Shown: positions 53,473 through 62,140 of the stretch, one piece after another
Numbering within the stretch: the stretch's first letter is position 1
Layout: every line of letters begins with the position of its first letter
Assembly: GCA_050305935.1 (NCBI GenBank)
Contig: JBNLGG010000014.1
Span: 9,114 to 73,113, forward strand
From: CAJXNP01 sp050305935
Lineage (GTDB): Bacteria; Bacteroidota; Bacteroidia; Cytophagales; Cyclobacteriaceae
Reading direction: 5' to 3'
DNA length: 64,000 nucleotides
Notes under the pieces: model-generated
What the model saw: the letters and a program-made list of their open reading frames with translations, nothing else
What the model was told of the DNA's origin: nothing
Databases searched by the model: none
Position numbers and translations under genes: made by a program

Positions 53473-53600
53473 GATTTGAAATTAATGCTTTCAGGAATGC
53501 ATTAACCATTCTTTACATTCATTTTACACTTTTTTACACTTTTCATAATGCTTCTACTCGTCGGCAAGCGTAGGTTTGATTCAATCTAAAACGAAACAGT

Positions 53601-54020
53601 ATGAAAAAAATCATTCTACCCATCATGTTTACCTTCCTACTTATTTTTCAAGCAAATGCGCAGGTGGAATCAGGTAACAGAAGCTGTAGTGTTGTTTGTT
53701 TAAATGAACAATGGATACCCGAGTCATATAGTGTGAATGCTAAAACGGTTATTCCCTTGAATGCGAAAGGGGTGCTATCAGTGCACGAAACCCTGGATGT
53801 ACAAGACAGGAATCAATTCAAACGAAACGATTTTATTGAATTTAAAGTGGCCATATTCAAAAAGGAATTTGGTTCGCTGGTGTCTTTTTCAAAAGATACC
53901 TATCAGCAGCTTGAGGTGCGCGAAGTGCTGTCAATGTGCGAAAAAGGCGATCAGATATTCATTCTGCTGACAGACAGGGATCACTACAGTTTACCTCATT
54001 ACCAGATTAAAGTATTGTAA
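53601..54020 (+). CDS. Small secreted protein of unknown family
   Basis: This 139-residue protein has a clear signal peptide (MKKIILPIMFTFLLIFQANAQ). The mature part has three Cys ('SCSVVCLNEQW', 'VLSMCEKGDQIF') and a compact beta-rich pattern. No family is recognised. The gene is divergent from the membrane-tethered regulator (128 bp intergenic) and 18 bp upstream of another small secreted-protein gene. Confidence 0.7.
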   Translation: MKKIILPIMFTFLLIFQANAQVESGNRSCSVVCLNEQWIPESYSVNAKTVIPLNAKGVLSVHETLDVQDRNQFKRNDFIEFKVAIFKKEFGSLVSFSKDTYQQLEVREVLSMCEKGDQIFILLTDRDHYSLPHYQIKVL

Positions 54021-54038
54021 AGCCTTATAAAAACTATT

Positions 54039-54542
54039 ATGAAAAATATAAGAAAAACCTTCTTTACAGGATGTAGCATAATGTTTATTCTGGTTGGTTC
54101 TGTTACTTTTGGTCAGGATAATTCAAATTATGTACTCAGTTTTTTGCCAGAAAAACCGGAGCCCAGGACGGTTAAAATGGACAATGAATTGGAGCCATCA
54201 GATGAGGGGACCTATGAAGATATCCACAGCAATCCGCTTTTGTTAAATGGGCATTTGCTGAACTACAATGATTTTAGTGTAAATTCAGTAGGTGTTTTGA
54301 AGCTGATGACCGGAGACCCAACCTCCTCCGAAGCGAAACAAATATCTTTTACCATTTGTCTTCGTCGCAATGGAAAGATACTCCGTGATCCATCGATGGA
54401 ATTCATGAATAAAGAATTGAATGAAGTGGAGATTTCCTCCGTATTGCAATTTGCACTCTCCGACGACCACTTGATCATCACCCCTGTCGAAAAGAAATAC
54501 TGGAAAGCAAAGAGGATATTAAGGGTAGCACGGGGGTGTTAA
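54039..54542 (+). CDS. Small secreted protein of unknown family
   Basis: This 167-residue protein starts MKNIRKTFFTGCSIMFILVG and has a signal peptide ending near 'SVTFGQ'. 'TICLRRNGKILRDPSMEFMN' and 'ISSVLQFALSDDHLIITPVE' are the most structured stretches. No family is recognised. It forms a two-gene unit with the preceding gene. A GC-rich hairpin lies 26 bp after its stop. Confidence 0.65.
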   Translation: MKNIRKTFFTGCSIMFILVGSVTFGQDNSNYVLSFLPEKPEPRTVKMDNELEPSDEGTYEDIHSNPLLLNGHLLNYNDFSVNSVGVLKLMTGDPTSSEAKQISFTICLRRNGKILRDPSMEFMNKELNEVEISSVLQFALSDDHLIITPVEKKYWKAKRILRVARGC

Positions 54543-54982
54543 GAAACTGTATTGTTGTAATTTCTCAGCGGGGTCTGTGGTGAGGACCCCGCGCTCGATG
54601 CTGTCTCAATCATTGTAGGAGTCCTGACGCAGACCTTGTCAAGAAAGGTTAGAATAACCCTACTCAATGTTTGGCATCATATCAAACACTTTATCCAGCC
54701 ACATTCTGCCATCATTAACAACATGTGATTATTACTGTTAATTTCATGTCTTAAATTGTAATTTATTTATTTATTCATAGGAACTATTGATGAATATTGA
54801 AAAATAATTCCGCTTAGTGATAATTACATAATATATTGCTGTTTATATTGAAAAAGTGATAATTTAATTTTAGGTTTGGTACCTGATTTTCGAGGAAAGG
54901 AATCAAGAGGACAAAAGTTTTTTAAACGAGGGTGCCGTGAGGATAAAACAGGCCATTTTATCCACTTTTTAGAGAGACAGTT
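54543..54982. other. Intergenic region upstream of the GH63-type gene, with a GC-rich hairpin repeat
   Basis: This 440-bp gap has no supported ORF. It contains the hairpin listed at 54568-54592 and then a long AT-rich stretch that probably holds the promoter of the glucosidase gene. GAGAGACAG lies just before its ATG and could be a weak ribosome-binding site. Confidence 0.55.
54568..54592. repeat. GC-rich hairpin repeat, copy 1
   Basis: GCGGGGTC / GACCCCGC is a perfect 8-bp stem around TGTGGTGAG. A related sequence (GGGGTCTCTGGCGAAGGCCCCGC) is at 59524-59546, and GACCCCGCG also recurs at 59491. Confidence 0.7.
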
Positions 54983-57598
54983 ATGAAGCAGAATGGAGCG
55001 GAAGCAGAAAGATTAGTAGCCAGTGACCCTTATCACAAATGGAAGAAATGGGGGCCTTATCTCGCTGAAAGGCAATGGGGAACTGTACGGGAGGACTACA
55101 GTGATGGAGGCCACGCCTGGGAGTGCGTTACCCATGATAAGGCGCGGAGCAATGCATACCGGTGGGGAGAGGAAGGTATTGGGGGCTTTTGTGATGAGCG
55201 TGAGATACTGTGCCTGGCGCCTGCCTTTTGGAATGGAAAGGATGATATTTTAAAGGAGCGGCTGTTTGGTCTTACCAATCATCAGGGAAATCATGGGGAG
55301 GATGTGAAGGAGCTTTATTTTCATCAGGTGTCCACGCCCACACATTCGTATTGCAAATACCTGTATAAATACCCCCACAAAAAGTTTCCATACGCGGATT
55401 TGGTGAGAAACAATAAGCGCTCGCGAGAACATCCGGAGTACGAGCTGATCGATACGGGGTGCTTTAAGAACAGCGCCTATTTTGATTGTTTCATAGAATA
55501 CGCAAAGGCAGGTGTCGATGACATTCTTATGAAAATCACAGTGGTCAACCGAGGCCAGAAGAAGGCAAAGATCCATGTGCTTCCCCATCTTTGGTTCAGG
55601 AACTTCTGGCGGCACAATAATCGCTACACACGACCGGAGATGAAGTCCCTCTCTGACCATTGCGTCCAGTCTAGGAGCACCCGAAATGGCCGCTATTATT
55701 TCTATCATGAGGAAGGGGAACAACTATTCTGCGAAAATGAAACCAACAACCAACGTATTTATGGCACTCCTAATGAAGTAGATTTCGTCAAGGACGGGAT
55801 CAATGACTACGTGGTAGATGGAAAACCAAGTGTAAATCCCGCTCTGAAGGGCACCAAAATGGCTGCGTGGCATAAACTGAAGCTAAAGCCGGGCAAGGAG
55901 AAATGCATACGAGTGCGTCTGAGCAAAAGGAAATTACAGGATCCATGGCTCGACTTTGATGCCATTTTTGAACGAAGGATGAGGGAGTGTGAGGAGTATT
56001 ACAATGGGTTGATAAAACCGGATATTCCGGATGACCGCCGGTCTATCATCAAACGCGCCTTTTCTGGTCTGCTGTGGACCAAGCAATTCTATTACTTTGA
56101 TGTGTTTAAGTGGCTTTTTGGCGGGCCGGGGGAGGAGACACCCTCCCGATCGAATATGCGGAACTACAATTGGCAGCACCTTACCAACCGAAACATTATT
56201 TCCATGCCCGACAAGTGGGAGTATCCCTGGTACGCTGCCTGGGACCTCGCGTTTCACATGGTGTCATTTGTGGAGATAGATCCGGATTTCGCCAAGGAGC
56301 AGTTGCTCCTCGTACTTCGTGAAAACTACATGCATCCTAATGGCCAGATTCCCGCGTATGAATGGAATTTCAGCGATGTGAATCCTCCTGTTCATTGCTG
56401 GGCAGTATGGAATGTATATGAAAAGGATAAGCAGCATAATGGAAAAGGGGATATAAATTTTCTGGAAAAGTCCTTCCAGAAGCTCCTGATCAACTTTACC
56501 TGGTGGGTAAATCAAAAGGACAAGCATGGCACTGAACTTTTTGAAGGTGGTTTTTTAGGTCTGGATAATATAGGGGTGTTTGACCGAAGCAACATGCCCC
56601 CCGGTATCAGCAAGATGCAGCAGGCCGACGCTACCAGTTGGATGGCGCTCTTTACCATCAATATGCTGCGAATGTCACTGGAACTATCAAAAAGTAATAA
56701 GACCTACGAGGAGTCAGCTTCCAAGTTTTTCCGGCATTTTTTGAATATCGCCTGGGCGATGCACCATATGGGCAAAAAGAATATCTCGCTGTGGTGCGAT
56801 GAGGATACCTTTTACTACGATGTGGTCGAGATGTCTACGGGCGTTACCGATCGCTTAAAGGTCAGGTCGCTGGTGGGCATTATTCCCATGTTTGCTGTCG
56901 AGATCATTCATAAAGACCTTTTTGACGAATTAAGGGACTTCAAAATCCGGGCTATTGAAATCATAAAAACACGCCCAGATCTTGCTGCCTGGATTTCCAG
57001 GATCGAGGAGGTAAATGGAGAAGGGAATTATATGTTTTCCCTGATGCGAGGTTTCAGGCTGGAACATATGCTCAAACGGTTGCTGGATGAAAATGAATTC
57101 CTGTCGGAGTATGGCATCCGTTCGCTATCCAAATACCACGAGAAAAACCCCTATGTTTTTAAATTCAATGGGCATCATCAGATCCAGTATGAGCCGGGGC
57201 AGAGCCATTTCAATATGTTTGGAGGCAATTCTAACTGGCGCGGCCCCATCTGGATCCCGCTGAACTATATGATCATTCAGTCCTTGCGAAAATATTATGC
57301 CTACTATGGGCCGGCCTACGTGTATGAGTATCCTACCGGGTCGGGCGTAAAGCTTAACCTCAGGGAAATTGCCAATGAGTTGACCAAAAGGCTGATCAAA
57401 TTATTTGAACGTAACGAAGAGGGAAAATTTCAATACCATTCCGACGATCCGGACAAGTTGTTCACTTACGACGAACATTTCAGGGACGAGCACCTATTTT
57501 ATGAATTTTTTAATGGCGATAATGGAAAGGGCCTGGGCGCCTCCCATCAAACCGGATGGACAGCTTTGATTGCTAATCTGATCATGGAGATGGAATAG
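54983..57598 (+). CDS. GH63/MGH1-like glucosidase
   Basis: This large cytoplasmic-looking (alpha/alpha)6 glycosidase has 871 residues and no signal peptide. It matches the bacterial GH63-like 'glucosidase' family through 'GPYLAERQWGTVREDYS', 'VLPHLWFRNFWRHNNRYTRP', 'EYPWYAAWDLAFHMVSFVEI', 'ENYMHPNGQIPAYEWNFSDV', 'FWWxN'-type aromatic helices and 'SNWRGPIWIPLNYMIIQSLR'. Acidic residues in 'WYAAWDLAFH' and 'LFYEFFNGDNGKGLGASHQT' are candidate catalytic positions. Family members act on alpha-glucosides, possibly kojibiose or mannosylglycerate-type compatible solutes. The substrate here is unknown, and no transporter is adjacent. Confidence 0.88.
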   Translation: MKQNGAEAERLVASDPYHKWKKWGPYLAERQWGTVREDYSDGGHAWECVTHDKARSNAYRWGEEGIGGFCDEREILCLAPAFWNGKDDILKERLFGLTNHQGNHGEDVKELYFHQVSTPTHSYCKYLYKYPHKKFPYADLVRNNKRSREHPEYELIDTGCFKNSAYFDCFIEYAKAGVDDILMKITVVNRGQKKAKIHVLPHLWFRNFWRHNNRYTRPEMKSLSDHCVQSRSTRNGRYYFYHEEGEQLFCENETNNQRIYGTPNEVDFVKDGINDYVVDGKPSVNPALKGTKMAAWHKLKLKPGKEKCIRVRLSKRKLQDPWLDFDAIFERRMRECEEYYNGLIKPDIPDDRRSIIKRAFSGLLWTKQFYYFDVFKWLFGGPGEETPSRSNMRNYNWQHLTNRNIISMPDKWEYPWYAAWDLAFHMVSFVEIDPDFAKEQLLLVLRENYMHPNGQIPAYEWNFSDVNPPVHCWAVWNVYEKDKQHNGKGDINFLEKSFQKLLINFTWWVNQKDKHGTELFEGGFLGLDNIGVFDRSNMPPGISKMQQADATSWMALFTINMLRMSLELSKSNKTYEESASKFFRHFLNIAWAMHHMGKKNISLWCDEDTFYYDVVEMSTGVTDRLKVRSLVGIIPMFAVEIIHKDLFDELRDFKIRAIEIIKTRPDLAAWISRIEEVNGEGNYMFSLMRGFRLEHMLKRLLDENEFLSEYGIRSLSKYHEKNPYVFKFNGHHQIQYEPGQSHFNMFGGNSNWRGPIWIPLNYMIIQSLRKYYAYYGPAYVYEYPTGSGVKLNLREIANELTKRLIKLFERNEEGKFQYHSDDPDKLFTYDEHFRDEHLFYEFFNGDNGKGLGASHQTGWTALIANLIMEME

Positions 57599-57919
57599 GT
57601 GGAGTCAATTTTCTCACTGCGCCGAAATGACGATGTTTTCGAAATTCTAATGTTCATTTCCGGAAAATACTGACTATACGTCGAAACCAAAAAATGCAGG
57701 ATAACCTATTAATTTCTTCGATAATATGGCGAGCGGCACCGCGATGGCGGCTGCTCATAAAATAGTATTGATTTTTGATTTGAAAATGCCATTGATGACT
57801 AAGAAGAAGTCTGGAAAATAGATACAATGAAGTTAATGATTTGATTCCTGGAAAGTGCATTCCATAATAAAACATTCACCTTTTTTCACAACGCAACAGT
57901 GGAAGAGGGGTGATATGCA
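57599..57919. other. Intergenic region between convergent glucosidase and MFS genes
   Basis: This 320-bp gap has no supported gene. The open minus-strand frame at 57654-57875 lacks any recognisable motif and is rejected. Confidence 0.5.
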
Positions 57920-59113
57920 TTAATTCATTCTCAGTTTGACCACCAATGAAGAGATTATTGTGACCCCACCGATCAACAAAATTGAATAGACGATACCAAA
58001 TACATCCGCCACCACTCCTGAAACAATCGCCCCGATGGCATAACCTAAATCCCGCCAAAGACGAAATACGCCGATACTTGCAGCTCGCTGTTGCGGGTGG
58101 GTATAATCTGCAATGGCTGCCAGAAAGGTAGGATAAACAATCGCGGTGCCAATGCCCAATACTACGCCCAATGAAGCAAATAGTGTAAAGGAATTTGCAT
58201 ATGCCATCCAGATGATAGCCAGTCCCTGAATGAGCATTCCCCAGAAAAGCATGTTTTTCTTATTCAGGAGATCTGCCATTTTACCTGTGAATAATTGTCC
58301 CAATCCCCAGACGATTGGATAAATGGCTACCAGCTTTCCCACTTCCGCCAGGGTGAAGTCTTTTGACACCAGCAAAATCGGGAGCAAGCCCCAGATCATG
58401 CCGTCATTTAAATTGTTGACCAACCCAGCCTGTGAGATGGATCCTAAGTTAGAATTGTGCCAACTGGTTTCCATAAAAATGTTTTTCAGAAAAGGAACAC
58501 TGCTGGTTTTCGTCTCCGCGTTGACATGGTGTACAGTATCCCTTACCAGTAACCAACTGCTCAACAATCCGATCACCGCAAAGCCAATTCCCATGTAAAA
58601 CGGGTACGGACGCAAGCCGTATTCGGAAGCAATTAATCCTGTCAGAAAAGCTACCACTCCCACGGCGAGGTAGCCTGCTGATTCATTCAAACCCATGGCC
58701 AGCCCACGGTCTTTTTCACCAACGAGATCAATTTTCATTACCACCGTGCTGGACCAGGTGAGTCCCTGGTTGATCCCGAGTAATATATTAGCGGCTACCA
58801 CCCAATTCCAGCCGGGCGCATAGATCAGAATAATGGGAACAGGCAAGCCCATGAGCCACCCAATGGTCAATAGATTCTTTCTTCCGATCTTATTTGCCCA
58901 GGCGCCGGTGTAATAATTGGTGATGGCTTTGGAGACACCAAAAACTACGATGAAGGAGAGGATCGCAGTTTTGGCTGCTATTCCGAAATCTGCTTCTGCT
59001 ATCTGGGGAAGGATGGCACGTTCCAAACCCACCATGCCACCTACAAAAGCATTGATGATGACCAATAGAGTGAATTGATGCCAGTTTTCTTTTAATCCGA
59101 GTTTAACCTTCAT
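57920..59113 (-). CDS. Major facilitator superfamily transporter in the arsenic cluster
   Basis: This 397-residue inner-membrane protein has about 12 predicted helices. The MFS loop 2-3 motif appears as 'GAWANKIGRKNLLTIGWLMG'. 'SSTVVMKIDLVGEKDRGLAM' and 'GLNESAGYLAVGVVAFLTG' are conserved in MFS members found with arsenic or organoarsenical genes. It follows the GDCC gene by 57 bp on the same strand as acr3 and arsC. Export of an arsenic species is inference from context. Confidence 0.87.
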   Translation of the reverse strand: MKVKLGLKENWHQFTLLVIINAFVGGMVGLERAILPQIAEADFGIAAKTAILSFIVVFGVSKAITNYYTGAWANKIGRKNLLTIGWLMGLPVPIILIYAPGWNWVVAANILLGINQGLTWSSTVVMKIDLVGEKDRGLAMGLNESAGYLAVGVVAFLTGLIASEYGLRPYPFYMGIGFAVIGLLSSWLLVRDTVHHVNAETKTSSVPFLKNIFMETSWHNSNLGSISQAGLVNNLNDGMIWGLLPILLVSKDFTLAEVGKLVAIYPIVWGLGQLFTGKMADLLNKKNMLFWGMLIQGLAIIWMAYANSFTLFASLGVVLGIGTAIVYPTFLAAIADYTHPQQRAASIGVFRLWRDLGYAIGAIVSGVVADVFGIVYSILLIGGVTIISSLVVKLRMN

Positions 59114-59170
59114 GTATTGAAGAATGCAAAATATTTTTTGTCAGCTTTATTGGTGCTATAAATATATTCA

Positions 59171-59380
59171 TCAACAACAGGAATTATTTTTGTTTTGAAC
59201 CGGTGGACATGGAACCGTCCCATATGAACAAAAGACACAACAATCCCCCTTTTTTGGTTTGATGATTTTGTGGCAATTCTCACATTCATAGAAAAACTGG
59301 CAGGCATCTTCTGGCATTTTCTCTTCTTTTTGATAACTGCAATAAGGGCAGGTAATCGTTGAATTGATCAATATTGTCAT
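59171..59380 (-). CDS. Small cysteine-rich GDCCVFCSYG protein
   Basis: This 69-residue protein contains 11 Cys. A zinc-ribbon-like part ('TCPYCSYQKEE', 'FYECENCHKIIKPKKG') is followed by the signature 'GDCCVFCSYGTVPCPP'. Proteins with this GDCCxFCSYGxxxCPP motif recur beside arsenic/mercury genes and MFS transporters in many bacteria. Metal or metalloid binding is a natural guess but unproven. It lies between acr3 and the MFS gene on the same strand. Confidence 0.82.
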   Translation of the reverse strand: MTILINSTITCPYCSYQKEEKMPEDACQFFYECENCHKIIKPKKGDCCVFCSYGTVPCPPVQNKNNSCC

Positions 59381-59487
59381 AACCCAAAGTTAATTAATGC
59401 ATAATTTCGATTTTAATAATACAATAGACAAGAATTATGGGATTGTGATGGGAGGTGATTATTTTGTGCCGAAGTGAGGGCTGCATT

Positions 59488-59546
59488 GACGACCCCGCGA
59501 TAGATGTATTTTCCAACCGAAATGGGGTCTCTGGCGAAGGCCCCGC
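59488..59546. repeat. GC-rich repeat, copy 2
   Basis: GGGGTCTCTGGCGAAGGCCCCGC (59524-59546) aligns with GGGGTCTGTGGTGAGGACCCCGC at 54570-54592 with about five mismatches. GACCCCGCGATAGATG upstream parallels GACCCCGCGCTCGATG at the first locus. Confidence 0.55.
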
Positions 59547-59729
59547 TTAGGCATTTATTTTAGTTCAATTTGGATCAGAAGGCCAATTTAGTTCCGCAAA
59601 TTACATCCACGGATTTTGTCTGATCAAATTCCAGCGTTGGTTAAGTGAATTATTTAAAAGATGTAAAACCAATTGTAAATCATCTCTCACTGAGGAGTCT
59701 GAGGCGTTTTTATGTTCAAAAAATGAGAT

Positions 59730-59790
59730 AACTATCAAAAAGACGTTCGAAAAAATGTGACAAACTACAAAAAGACGTTCGTAAAAATGT
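59730..59790. repeat. Direct repeat pair with internal hairpin
   Basis: AACTATCAAAAAGACGTTCG plus AAAAAATGT (59730-59758) is repeated as AACTACAAAAAGACGTTCGT plus AAAAATGT (59763-59790). The two copies are about 28 bp each and nearly identical. AAAAGAC in the second copy can pair with GTCTTTT just after it. Binding site pair, antisense terminator or slippage product are all possible. Confidence 0.6.
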
Positions 59791-59895
59791 CTTTTCGTAA
59801 GAGCGAAAATGCGAAATGAATAGTTATGGAAAGGACGCTAAAACAAAAAACTACTACGACACTATGAACAAAGAATGATTATTCCGTGCATCAAA

Positions 59896-60942
59896 TCATG
59901 CATCATGGTAATATCTCTTCCTCAGCCAAAACGCCACCCTGACCAGCAGGATTAATGCAGGCACTTCCACCAAAGGCCCGACAACTCCCGCAAACGCCTG
60001 CCCGGAATTTAATCCGAATACCGCAATGGCGACCGCAATGGCCAGTTCAAAATTATTTCCTGCTGCCGTGAAGGCAATGGAAGCATTTTTATCGTACTCA
60101 GCGCCCATGGCTTTGCTGACAAAGAAACCGATCAGGAACATGATTGCAAAGTATACCAACAAGGGGAGCGCAATTCGAACCACATCCATCGGAATGCCTA
60201 CGATCAGTTCGCCTTTTAAAGAGAACATTATCACGATGGTAAATAATAAGGCAATTAATGTAACAGGTGAGATGGTTGGTATAAACCGGTTTTTGTACCA
60301 CTCTTCGCCCTTAACCCTTACCAAAATCAGGCGGCTCAGTAAACCGGCAAGGAATGGAATCCCCAGGTATATGGCAACACTCTCGGCAATCGTGGCGATT
60401 GAAATATCTACAATGGCTCCTTCGAAACCGAACAGAGGGGGGAGTTTGGTAATAAAGATCCAGGCATAGAAACTATAGGCAAAAACCTGGAAAATGCTGT
60501 TTAAGGCAACCAATCCCGCACCATATTCGCTGCTTCCTTCCGCGAGGTCATTCCAGACCAATACCATCGCGATGCACCTCGCCAATCCAATCAAGATCAA
60601 TCCCACCATGTATTCGGGGTAATCCCTTAAAAACAAAATGGCCAACACAAACATCAATATTGGGCCAATGATCCAATTCAATACGAGGGAAATGGAAAGT
60701 ACTTTGACATTTTTAAATACTTGTGGCAGTAAGGCATAATTCACTTTCGCCAGGGGAGGGTACATCATCAGGATCAGACCGATGGCAATGGGAATGTTGG
60801 TCGTTCCGCTGCTCATGGAGTTGATCCCGGCGGCTACCTTTGGGAACAGGTAGCCCAGTCCCACACCAATGATCATGGCTAAAAAGATCCATAAGGTCAG
60901 GTAACGATCTAAAAAGCCCAGTTGTTTTCTGCCAGTTGCCAT
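59896..60942 (-). CDS. acr3: Arsenite efflux transporter Acr3 (arsenical-resistance-3 family)
   Basis: This 348-residue inner-membrane arsenite exporter has about ten helices. The ATG at 60942 (MATGRKQLGFLDRYLTLW) lies 1 bp after the arsC stop; the longer frame overlaps arsC and is rejected. Family signatures are 'LDRYLTLWIFLAMIIGVGLG', 'ILIGLARCIAMVLVWNDLA' with the essential Cys, and 'AFTAAGNNFELAIAVAIAVF'. Together with arsC it forms a reduce-and-export arsenate resistance module. Confidence 0.96.
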   Translation of the reverse strand: MATGRKQLGFLDRYLTLWIFLAMIIGVGLGYLFPKVAAGINSMSSGTTNIPIAIGLILMMYPPLAKVNYALLPQVFKNVKVLSISLVLNWIIGPILMFVLAILFLRDYPEYMVGLILIGLARCIAMVLVWNDLAEGSSEYGAGLVALNSIFQVFAYSFYAWIFITKLPPLFGFEGAIVDISIATIAESVAIYLGIPFLAGLLSRLILVRVKGEEWYKNRFIPTISPVTLIALLFTIVIMFSLKGELIVGIPMDVVRIALPLLVYFAIMFLIGFFVSKAMGAEYDKNASIAFTAAGNNFELAIAVAIAVFGLNSGQAFAGVVGPLVEVPALILLVRVAFWLRKRYYHDA

Positions 60943-60943
60943 G

Positions 60944-61372
60944 TTACGCGAGTTGGGCTTTGATTTGTTCGGAATATAATTTGAAAAATGCCTCTTTGAT
61001 TTCATCCCGCACGCGAATGAATTCACTCCTGATAAACTCTTCAGTTCCGATTACATGAGAGGGGTCGTCGAAGCCAATGTGCAGACGGCTCTTTACTTTG
61101 CCTGAAAATGCCGGACAGTTTTCATTGGCTCCGCCGCAGACGGTGATGACATAGTCCCATTCCTCGTCCAGGTACTTCTCAACGGGATCAGAGGTATGGT
61201 GGCTGATATCAATACCAATCTCTTTCATGGCCAGAACCGCCTTTTCGTTCAGTTTTCCGGAGGCTTCCGTTCCTGCCGAGCAGACGGTGATGGAAGGATC
61301 AAACGACTGTAAAAAACCGTGGGCCATCTGGCTACGGCAACTGTTGCCGGTGCATAAAATGAGTACTTTCAT
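60944..61372 (-). CDS. arsC: Arsenate reductase ArsC, thioredoxin-coupled LMW-phosphatase type
   Basis: This enzyme reduces arsenate to arsenite for export by Acr3. The 142 residues carry the catalytic C-x5-R loop (Cys7-Arg13) in 'VLILCTGNSCRSQMAHGF' and the redox Cys79/Cys86 in 'VITVCGGANENCPAFSG', so all three Cys of the thioredoxin-type relay are present. 'CSAGTEASGKLNEKAVLAMK' is conserved. A decayed second arsC copy lies immediately upstream. The acr3 start is 1 bp downstream. Confidence 0.96.
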   Translation of the reverse strand: MKVLILCTGNSCRSQMAHGFLQSFDPSITVCSAGTEASGKLNEKAVLAMKEIGIDISHHTSDPVEKYLDEEWDYVITVCGGANENCPAFSGKVKSRLHIGFDDPSHVIGTEEFIRSEFIRVRDEIKEAFFKLYSEQIKAQLA

Positions 61373-61446
61373 GTTTGTCTATAAAATGTTAATCAATTGC
61401 TGTTTTCTAAAAGGCCATATTTTTTCATTGGTCTGTCTTAGCTGCC

Positions 61447-61886
61447 TCATCCCAACTTATTAATAAAATCCTCATAGAAGTCGTTCATTTCTATTTCAAT
61501 ATTATTTCTTGCCTCTCTGAACAATTCGCGTAGTCTTGGCTCCCTATCCGAAAATCAAGAAGGTTTACAGAGCGGGAGTAAGGGCGCTGTTTTTGACATC
61601 TCCCACAAATGTAGGACATTCTTTTTTTGGCAACGTAATATACGGTGATTGAATAATCCCATTTCTTGTCAATATAATTTCGGACATCCATTAGCTTTCA
61701 ACCGGAAAGATCGATATTGATTCCCTTCATCGCTTTTATAGTTAAAAGACGGATGTGCTTAATGGGTTTTGTTCCTGCGGACCTGCCCAATAATCCGGGT
61801 CCATTTGCTCTTAAAAAAACGGGCATCTGGTTTCGGCGACTGTTCGCCCGGGCTGAGATTAATTTGTTGGTTTGACCGTTTCCCAT
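61447..61886 (-). pseudogene. arsC: Decayed arsC paralogue
   Basis: The minus strand shows broken homology to the intact arsC downstream. 'NKLISARANSRRNQMP' replaces 'VLILCTGNSCRSQMA' (catalytic Cys lost). 'SAGT' and 'IKAMKGINIDLSG' match 'LAMKEIGIDIS', then an in-frame TGA follows. 'VRNYIDKKWDYSITV' matches 'VEKYLDEEWDYVITV'. After a frameshift at a 7-A run comes 'KKECPTFVGDVKN', then two stops, then the C-terminal 'LRELFREARNNIEIEMNDFY' and 'EDFINKLG' to a TGA at 61447. Several independent lesions make this a pseudogene, not a sequencing error. Confidence 0.88.
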
Positions 61887-61887
61887 T

Positions 61888-62140
61888 TCAGCGTTCGTTA
61901 TCCGGGTTCGTACCGGGCAGCTTCATAAAATTGCCAAGCATCCCGTCCGGTTGTCTGATCCTTGAATTGTTAGGACAATATTTCACCTTGCTGCCGTCGA
62001 TGCATCCCTTTACCGATCCGGCATCTTTTAATTCCTTCAAATGCTGGTCAACAGTCGTGTGGCCCGGGCTCCAGTGCCGGTCTACATTTTTTTGTTGTAA
62101 GGCAACCTGTCGTGCTTTCTACCAGCCTCTACCAACTCAC
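61888..62140 (-). pseudogene. arsR: Remnant of an ArsR-family repressor gene
   Basis: On the minus strand one frame reads 'TTVDQHLKELKDAGSVKG' then 'CIDGSKVKYCPNNSRI', matching the ArsR recognition helix and wing (xTVSQHLKELKxAGLIKGxIxGxxxxYCI). A TGA follows at 61888. Upstream, the frame is closed by a TAG and the N-terminal half is not recognisable, and no start codon is available. It sits directly before the arsC remnant, as in a normal arsR-arsC order, so both decayed together. Confidence 0.75.

Larger units (their letters stand above)
59381..59895. other. Long intergenic gap inside the arsenic cluster, with repeats
   Basis: This 515-bp gap between the acr3 stop and the GDCC gene start has no supported gene. 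It contains GC-rich hairpin-like segments (59488-59546) and a near-perfect direct repeat (59730-59790), listed separately. The gap is unusual inside an otherwise co-directional cluster and may hold a separate promoter for GDCC-MFS. Confidence 0.6.

Noticed and set aside
57654..57875. 73-codon minus-strand frame between the glucosidase and MFS genes
   Set aside because: No motif, no plausible family and composition unlike its neighbours; treated as noncoding.
59110..59307. 65-codon minus-strand frame overlapping the GDCC gene
   Set aside because: It is a frame-shifted reading of the Cys-rich GDCC gene, which has the recognisable motif in the other frame.
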